A stretch of DNA of 9,785 nucleotides. It comes from Ignavibacteriales bacterium. GTDB lineage: Bacteria > Bacteroidota > Ignavibacteria > T3Sed10-11. Positions 6,138 through 9,785 of the stretch are shown one piece after another. Location of the stretch: positions 1 to 9,785 of the forward strand of contig PWJF01000187.1 of NCBI GenBank assembly GCA_003560935.1, given 5' to 3'. How positions within the stretch are numbered: the stretch's first letter is position 1; every line of letters begins with the position of its first letter. The notes beneath the pieces were generated by a model. The model had not been told where the DNA came from. It worked only from the letters and a program-made list of their open reading frames with translations, and did not search any database. Both the position numbers and the translations under genes were made by a program.

Positions 6138-7361
6138 TTACTCATGCCGTATCGCCTCGACCGGATCCAATCGCGATGCACGGAACGCCGGCAAGAAGCC
6201 GGAAACTATTCCAACCATGAACGCTATTATCAATGCGATAATTACTATCGTAACCGGCATAGCCGTCGGTATTACCTGATCGATTATCATGCTAAGCGGG
6301 TACGCAATCATCACTCCGATGATACCCCCTAAAAGACAGATGAATGCCGATTCCATTAAAAATTGCATAAGGATAGATCGGTTCGGTGCGCCGAGGGATT
6401 TCCGGATGCCGATCTCTTTTGTACGTTCGGATACGGACACATAGGTAATGTTCATGATACCGATACCGCCGACGAACAGCGCCAATCCGGTAATGAAAAA
6501 TCCCACCCCGCCTATGACCGCGCTGATACCCGCAAATGTAGTTGTCAACATCTCCTGTTGGTTAATCGCAAAATTATCCTCTTCCCACGGTTCGAGCCGC
6601 CGCTCGCGCCGCATGATGCCGCGTATTTCCTCTTTCGCTTCCTCTATCAAATCGAGACTGCCGACCTTTACCTCAACGGTAATATCCCGGCGGTGTCCGT
6701 ACATTCGAAGAAAACGGTTCATCGGAATCAAAGCCTGATTATCGAGACTGAACAGACCGAGAAAGCTGCCCTGACGGTCAAGCACACCGATGACGCGGAA
6801 GGAATGATTATCGATTTTAACGAGCTGTCCTAACGGGTTTTCGACGCCGAATAATTTATCGGCAACTTCTGAACCGAGGACTACAACCGGTCTGCCGCTT
6901 TCCGATTCCGGTTGCGTCATAAAGCGTCCGAGCATGAGGTCGGTTCCGGTGAATTCGGTATACCGGTGTGTCGTGCCCGATATAAAGACTCCTTCCACGG
7001 ATCGTTCACGAAAGCTCATGCGTGACATCATACTGGCGGAAGGTGAAACTGCCTGCGGTATGACGGCGTAACGTTCGAGTGCCGATGCATGATCCATTCT
7101 GATGTCGGGACGATTGCGGTAAATCCACCAGTCCTCGCCGGTAAACCACGGGAATTTTTGCACAAACAGAACATCCGCACCGATCGATTCGATACTCTCG
7201 TCAAATGCGCGATTCATGCCTTCAAGCGCCGTTCCCATAAGCGTAACCGATACGATACCAATCACGACACCGACAGTTGTCAGCACCGAGCGCATTTTAT
7301 TTGCACGGATCGCCGAGATTGCTATCCGTATACCTTCTCGTAATTCATGAAAAAATAGCAT
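6138..7361 (-). CDS. ABC transporter permease A, MacB/FtsX type
   Basis: A 407-residue paralogue of permease B with the same architecture: a first helix at about 24-46 after AIRANKMRS, a periplasmic domain to about 275, and three helices near 278-305, 332-360 and 368-392. The conserved FtsX core reads GGIGIMNITYVSVSERTKEI (298-317), then IRKSLGA, and the protein ends PAFRASRLDPVEAIRHE. In the periplasmic domain, DRQGSFLGLFSLDNQALIP corresponds to EERGSFLGGNQDNFVAIP in permease B, a MacB-like periplasmic-core segment. The start ATG is 8 bases downstream of the ABC ATPase stop, without a Shine-Dalgarno sequence, so reinitiation by ribosomes finishing the ATPase is likely. It should supply one half of the transmembrane dimer. 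A second gene rather than a homodimer is the main departure from E. coli MacB. Confidence 0.93.
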   Translation of the reverse strand: MLFFHELREGIRIAISAIRANKMRSVLTTVGVVIGIVSVTLMGTALEGMNRAFDESIESIGADVLFVQKFPWFTGEDWWIYRNRPDIRMDHASALERYAVIPQAVSPSASMMSRMSFRERSVEGVFISGTTHRYTEFTGTDLMLGRFMTQPESESGRPVVVLGSEVADKLFGVENPLGQLVKIDNHSFRVIGVLDRQGSFLGLFSLDNQALIPMNRFLRMYGHRRDITVEVKVGSLDLIEEAKEEIRGIMRRERRLEPWEEDNFAINQQEMLTTTFAGISAVIGGVGFFITGLALFVGGIGIMNITYVSVSERTKEIGIRKSLGAPNRSILMQFLMESAFICLLGGIIGVMIAYPLSMIIDQVIPTAMPVTIVIIALIIAFMVGIVSGFLPAFRASRLDPVEAIRHE

Positions 7362-7368
7362 ATCTATA

Positions 7369-8097
7369 TTATGATGTTAATTCTTCTCGTATACCGTTTG
7401 GTATTCTTGAATTCTCAATCTGATGATCGCTCTCAACCAGCCCATCTTTTATGCGAATGATCCGGCGGGAATGTTCAGCTACATATTCCTCGTGTGTAAC
7501 AACGATAATCGTATTTCCTTGCTCGTGAAGCTCTCCGAACAGTCCCAGAATTTCATCGCCCGATTTTGAATCGAGGTTACCGGTCGGTTCGTCTGCGAGA
7601 ATGATCGACGGCCGCGTCACCAGTGCGCGTGCAACTGCAACGCGCTGCCGTTGACCGCCCGATAGTTCATTCGGTTTATGAGTTATACGGTCGCCGAGTC
7701 CGACTTGCTCCAGAGCTTCCTTTGCCCGGCGCTTTCGTTCGCCCGACGATACGCCTGCATAAATGAGCGGCAGTTCGACATTATGAAGCGCATCGGATCG
7801 TGCAAGCAAATTAAATGTCTGGAAGACAAACCCTATCTCTTTATTCCTGATCCGGGCAAGCTCATTGTCGTTCATTTTACTCACATTGAGACCGTTGAAT
7901 TCGTATAATCCTTTCGTCGGTGTATCGAGGCAGCCGAGGATGTTCATCAGCGTCGATTTGCCGGAACCCGAAGGACCCATGATAGCTACGTACTCGTTTT
8001 TATTGAGATCAAGCGATACGTCGCGAAGTGCATGAACGGTCTCCACCCCCATGATATATTCTTTACTGATGTTCCGGATCTTGATAATGTTTGCCAT
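7369..8097 (-). CDS. ABC transporter ATP-binding protein, MacB/LolD family
   Basis: The 242-residue cytoplasmic motor of the pump. Every ABC ATPase motif is intact: Walker [10 protein letters not shown] (41-49), Q-loop Gln93 in VFQTFNLL, signature LSGGQRQRV (145-153), Walker [13 protein letters not shown] (165-176) with catalytic Glu170, and the switch His202 in VVTHE. The Q-loop region [20 protein letters not shown] is typical of the LolD/MacB/FtsE branch that works with FtsX-like permeases rather than solute importers. Its start at 8097 has a good ribosome binding site. It lies between the adaptor (32 bases upstream) and permease A (7 bases downstream), so a dimer of this protein should power the two permeases. 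A lipoprotein-release (LolCDE) role is conceivable from this subunit alone, but the adaptor and TolC partner argue for export. Confidence 0.96.
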   Translation of the reverse strand: MANIIKIRNISKEYIMGVETVHALRDVSLDLNKNEYVAIMGPSGSGKSTLMNILGCLDTPTKGLYEFNGLNVSKMNDNELARIRNKEIGFVFQTFNLLARSDALHNVELPLIYAGVSSGERKRRAKEALEQVGLGDRITHKPNELSGGQRQRVAVARALVTRPSIILADEPTGNLDSKSGDEILGLFGELHEQGNTIIVVTHEEYVAEHSRRIIRIKDGLVESDHQIENSRIPNGIREELTS

Positions 8098-8105
8098 AGT
8101 GCAAA

Positions 8106-8111
8106 TCCTTT
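8106..8111 (-). promoter_or_regulatory. Ribosome binding site of the ABC ATPase gene
   Basis: The minus strand reads AAAGGA, eight bases before the ATG at 8097. It is the clearest Shine-Dalgarno sequence in the efflux operon and supports that start. Neither permease gene has one, which may set relative amounts of the subunits. Confidence 0.6.
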
Positions 8112-8129
8112 TATTTCCGTTAATCTACA

Positions 8130-9395
8130 TTAATTGCTCCGTGCGATGCTCCGTCGCTGTTGATTATCTACTTTAACAAGAGAACCATCCTCAAGGTCGC
8201 GGTTGATCGCCCTGAAACTACCGGTGACAACTTCCATCCCTTCTTCGAGTCCTTCCACGATTTCAACAAATCGCTCACCCATGATCCCCCGTTTTACCTG
8301 TACCGCTTTTACCTTGTCCCCATCGACGACAAATACAATTTCGTTCGGTTGATCGCGAACGCGTCCGCGGCGTCGTTCGGTTGTCCTGTTTGTTTCCTCG
8401 GTGTTACTATCGTCCACCCGCACGGTAACGCTCTGTATGGGTACTGCGAGTACGTCGTTTCTGATATCGGTTTCGATATCGGCGATCATCGACATGCCCG
8501 GTCGCAGCATTACATCGGGCTCAATGATTCTGATCTTAACTTCGAAATTCACGACCTCGTCCTGTGTACCCATCCCGCGGGTTCTTGCCGCGTGAGCAAT
8601 TTCGGTGACGACACCGTCGAATATCCTGTCGGGATAGGCGTCTACCTCGACCCGTGCCGTGTCGCCGATCGAAACCCGCACGACGTCATTTTCATCCACG
8701 TCGACGCGCGCTTCCATTCGTGTAAGGTCGCTGATGACCATGATCTCGGTGCCTCCCATCATGCCGGTTCCGACTACCCGTTCTCCGAGTTCCGAATTTA
8801 CGACGGTCACGGTTCCCGTGATGGGTGCGTAAATGTTTGTGCGCTGGAGATTTTCATTTGCCTCTTCAAGCGACGCCTGTGCCTGTGCGATCTGATGTTG
8901 AGCGGCATCTCTTCCTGCAAGAGCGACGGAATAATTGGTGCGGGCTGTGATAAGTTCCGAATCCGAAACAAGCTGCTTGGCGAACAATTCCTGCATGCGA
9001 TTATATTCCGATAAAGTTTTTTCGAGATTTGCCTCTGCGCGTCTCAATTCCGCCTGTGCACCTTCATAAGCTGCCCGGGCTCTGTTGCGTGCTGCGATGT
9101 ATGTATCGGGTCGGATACGGGTGATACGGTCACCGCGTTGGACTTGCCGACCTTCGCGTACCGGCAGCTCGACGATCTCGCCGCTCACCTCCGCGCTGAT
9201 CTTTACTTCGGTCTCGGGTTGGATTCTGCCCGATGCGGTGACCAATTGGACGATCTCATGCCGCTCGACTTTTTCGGTCTGCACGGCAATTACGTTCTCC
9301 CTCGAACTGCCGAGTATCACGGCAATTACGAGGATCAGAAACAAACTCCCGAAAATCAATAAAATGAACTTTCGTTTCGATGTCATTCCTGCCAT
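8130..9395 (-). CDS. Periplasmic adaptor (membrane fusion) protein, MacA/HlyD-like
   Basis: A 421-residue adaptor that bridges the inner-membrane permeases and the TolC-type channel. An N-terminal anchor helix (about 10-29) is followed by the first half of the lipoyl domain, with KISAEVSGEIVEL and VREGRQVQRGDRI (65-91). A coiled-coil hairpin rich in Ala, Glu, Arg and Gln spans about 99-187, and the second lipoyl half has IYAPITGTVT (188-197). A beta-barrel and a membrane-proximal domain run to the end. There is no lipobox cysteine, so anchoring is by the helix. A very charged stretch (about 327-350, NTEETNRTTERRRGR and neighbours) interrupts the membrane-proximal part and looks like a flexible loop. 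The ATG at 9395 is 3 bases after the TolC gene's stop, with GGAGAGGAA about 12 bases upstream (9408-9416, within the TolC coding end). A second ATG at 9386 is possible. Gene order marks this as part of an ABC pump, not an RND pump. Confidence 0.95.
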   Translation of the reverse strand: MAGMTSKRKFILLIFGSLFLILVIAVILGSSRENVIAVQTEKVERHEIVQLVTASGRIQPETEVKISAEVSGEIVELPVREGRQVQRGDRITRIRPDTYIAARNRARAAYEGAQAELRRAEANLEKTLSEYNRMQELFAKQLVSDSELITARTNYSVALAGRDAAQHQIAQAQASLEEANENLQRTNIYAPITGTVTVVNSELGERVVGTGMMGGTEIMVISDLTRMEARVDVDENDVVRVSIGDTARVEVDAYPDRIFDGVVTEIAHAARTRGMGTQDEVVNFEVKIRIIEPDVMLRPGMSMIADIETDIRNDVLAVPIQSVTVRVDDSNTEETNRTTERRRGRVRDQPNEIVFVVDGDKVKAVQVKRGIMGERFVEIVEGLEEGMEVVTGSFRAINRDLEDGSLVKVDNQQRRSIARSN

Positions 9396-9398
9396 GGT

Positions 9399-9785
9399 TT
9401 AGTATAATTCCTCTCCGGTTAGGTACTCAATTTGACGTATTGATAGGTAGAAACCAAAGATTGCATCTACTCTGTTACTTTCTGCCTGTGCAAGATTGGT
9501 ATTGGCTACTATGAGATCGAGTAGTGTACCGGCTCCGAGATTGTAGCGTTCTTCCGCAAGTCGTTGCTCTTCGCGTGCAGCTACAATGTTTTGTTCCGAA
9601 ACATCTACTCGTTTTGCCGATGCTTCCAGATCAAGTACTGCCATTCGAATATCGAGTCGCGCCTGATTGCGTGCTTCCTCGAACTCTATCTCTGCCTGTT
9701 TCAGTTGAACCTTTGCCTGTTGTAATTCATTATTTCGCTGGAAGCGCTGAAACAGCGGGATTGAAAAAGATAGCGTACAATTAAA
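9399..9785 (-). CDS. TolC-family outer-membrane efflux protein, C-terminal part (5' end outside window)
   Basis: The frame is open from the window edge to the stop at 9399, giving 128 residues plus stop. The internal Met at 9644 is not the true start, because family sequence continues upstream of it. Reading from the edge, SIPLFQRFQRNNELQQAQ is the characteristic strand-and-helix entry of the second TolC repeat. It is followed by a long helix rich in Glu, Gln and Ala, then NIVAAREEQRLAEERYNLGA with GTLLDLIVANTNLAQAE. This is the usual last-helix signature of the outer-membrane efflux protein family, ending in IEYLTGEELY. Full-length members have roughly 400-500 residues, so about three quarters lies beyond 9785. 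It would form the trimeric channel through which the downstream pump empties, and it is probably the first or an early gene of the operon. Transcription therefore starts outside this window. Confidence 0.93.
   Translation of the reverse strand, partial: FNCTLSFSIPLFQRFQRNNELQQAKVQLKQAEIEFEEARNQARLDIRMAVLDLEASAKRVDVSEQNIVAAREEQRLAEERYNLGAGTLLDLIVANTNLAQAESNRVDAIFGFYLSIRQIEYLTGEELY

Noticed and set aside
6363..6833. 156-codon plus-strand frame opposite permease A
   Set aside because: Antisense to the conserved FtsX core, no upstream ribosome binding site and no domain; a shadow frame.
8160..9014. 284-codon open frame on the plus strand opposite the adaptor gene
   Set aside because: It lies wholly antisense to a well-supported adaptor gene, its translation has no recognisable motif, and its length follows from the codon bias of the real gene.
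9399..9644. Short separate gene starting at the Met at 9644
   Set aside because: The same frame stays open to the window edge and reads as continuous TolC-family sequence (SIPLFQRF... onward), so this Met is internal.
6138..9785. RND-type multidrug efflux pump
   Set aside because: The adaptor and TolC protein resemble RND partners, but no RND transporter is present; the inner-membrane genes are an ABC ATPase and FtsX-type permeases.

Overview
The window reads as chromosome of a Gram-negative bacterium. It carries the end of a TolC-type outer-membrane protein and a periplasmic adaptor, which only make sense with two membranes. Base composition is moderate: gene interiors are balanced and the short spacers are AT-rich. 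Some starts have a clear Shine-Dalgarno sequence (heavy-metal ATPase, ABC ATPase) and others have none. The tRNA does not encode its CCA end, and the TrmB active-site loop departs from the proteobacterial form. I would guess a member of the FCB superphylum (Bacteroidota, Ignavibacteria or relatives), with low confidence. The window is gene-dense, with no gene-free stretch over 300 bases, and I see no insertion sequence, CRISPR array or phage gene.

Left block (79-848, minus strand): a tRNA-Arg(TCT) lies downstream of trmB, the tRNA guanine-N7 methyltransferase. Bases 1-78, beyond the tRNA, are AT-rich and hold nothing I recognise.

Metal block (about 890-3444, plus strand): an SmtB/CzrA-type ArsR repressor with a complete alpha-5 zinc site is followed 10 bases later by a P1B-2 Zn/Cd/Pb-type efflux ATPase. 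A near-perfect SmtB-family operator (TGAACA-TC-TGTTCA core) lies just before the repressor's most likely start and overlaps the predicted transcription start. The pair looks like a self-contained, zinc-derepressed efflux switch. The ATPase has a CCxxE metal-binding motif in its N-terminal domain instead of CxxC.

Efflux block (3501-9785, minus strand, convergent with the metal block): one apparent operon, transcribed from beyond the right edge. The order is TolC-type outer-membrane protein (C-terminal 128 residues only), periplasmic adaptor, ABC ATPase, FtsX/MacB-type permease A, permease B, and an exported HExxH protein. Spacings are 3, 32, 7 and 85 bases, then a 4-base ATGA overlap. The first five make a MacAB-TolC-like tripartite pump in which the ATPase is a separate polypeptide and two diverged permeases probably form a heterodimer. 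The sixth gene encodes a secreted zincin-like protein of unknown function, coupled to permease B. This pairing of pump and putative periplasmic metallopeptidase is the least explained part of the window.

The two blocks meet at 3445-3500, a 56-base spacer holding a small imperfect tandem repeat and a hairpin.
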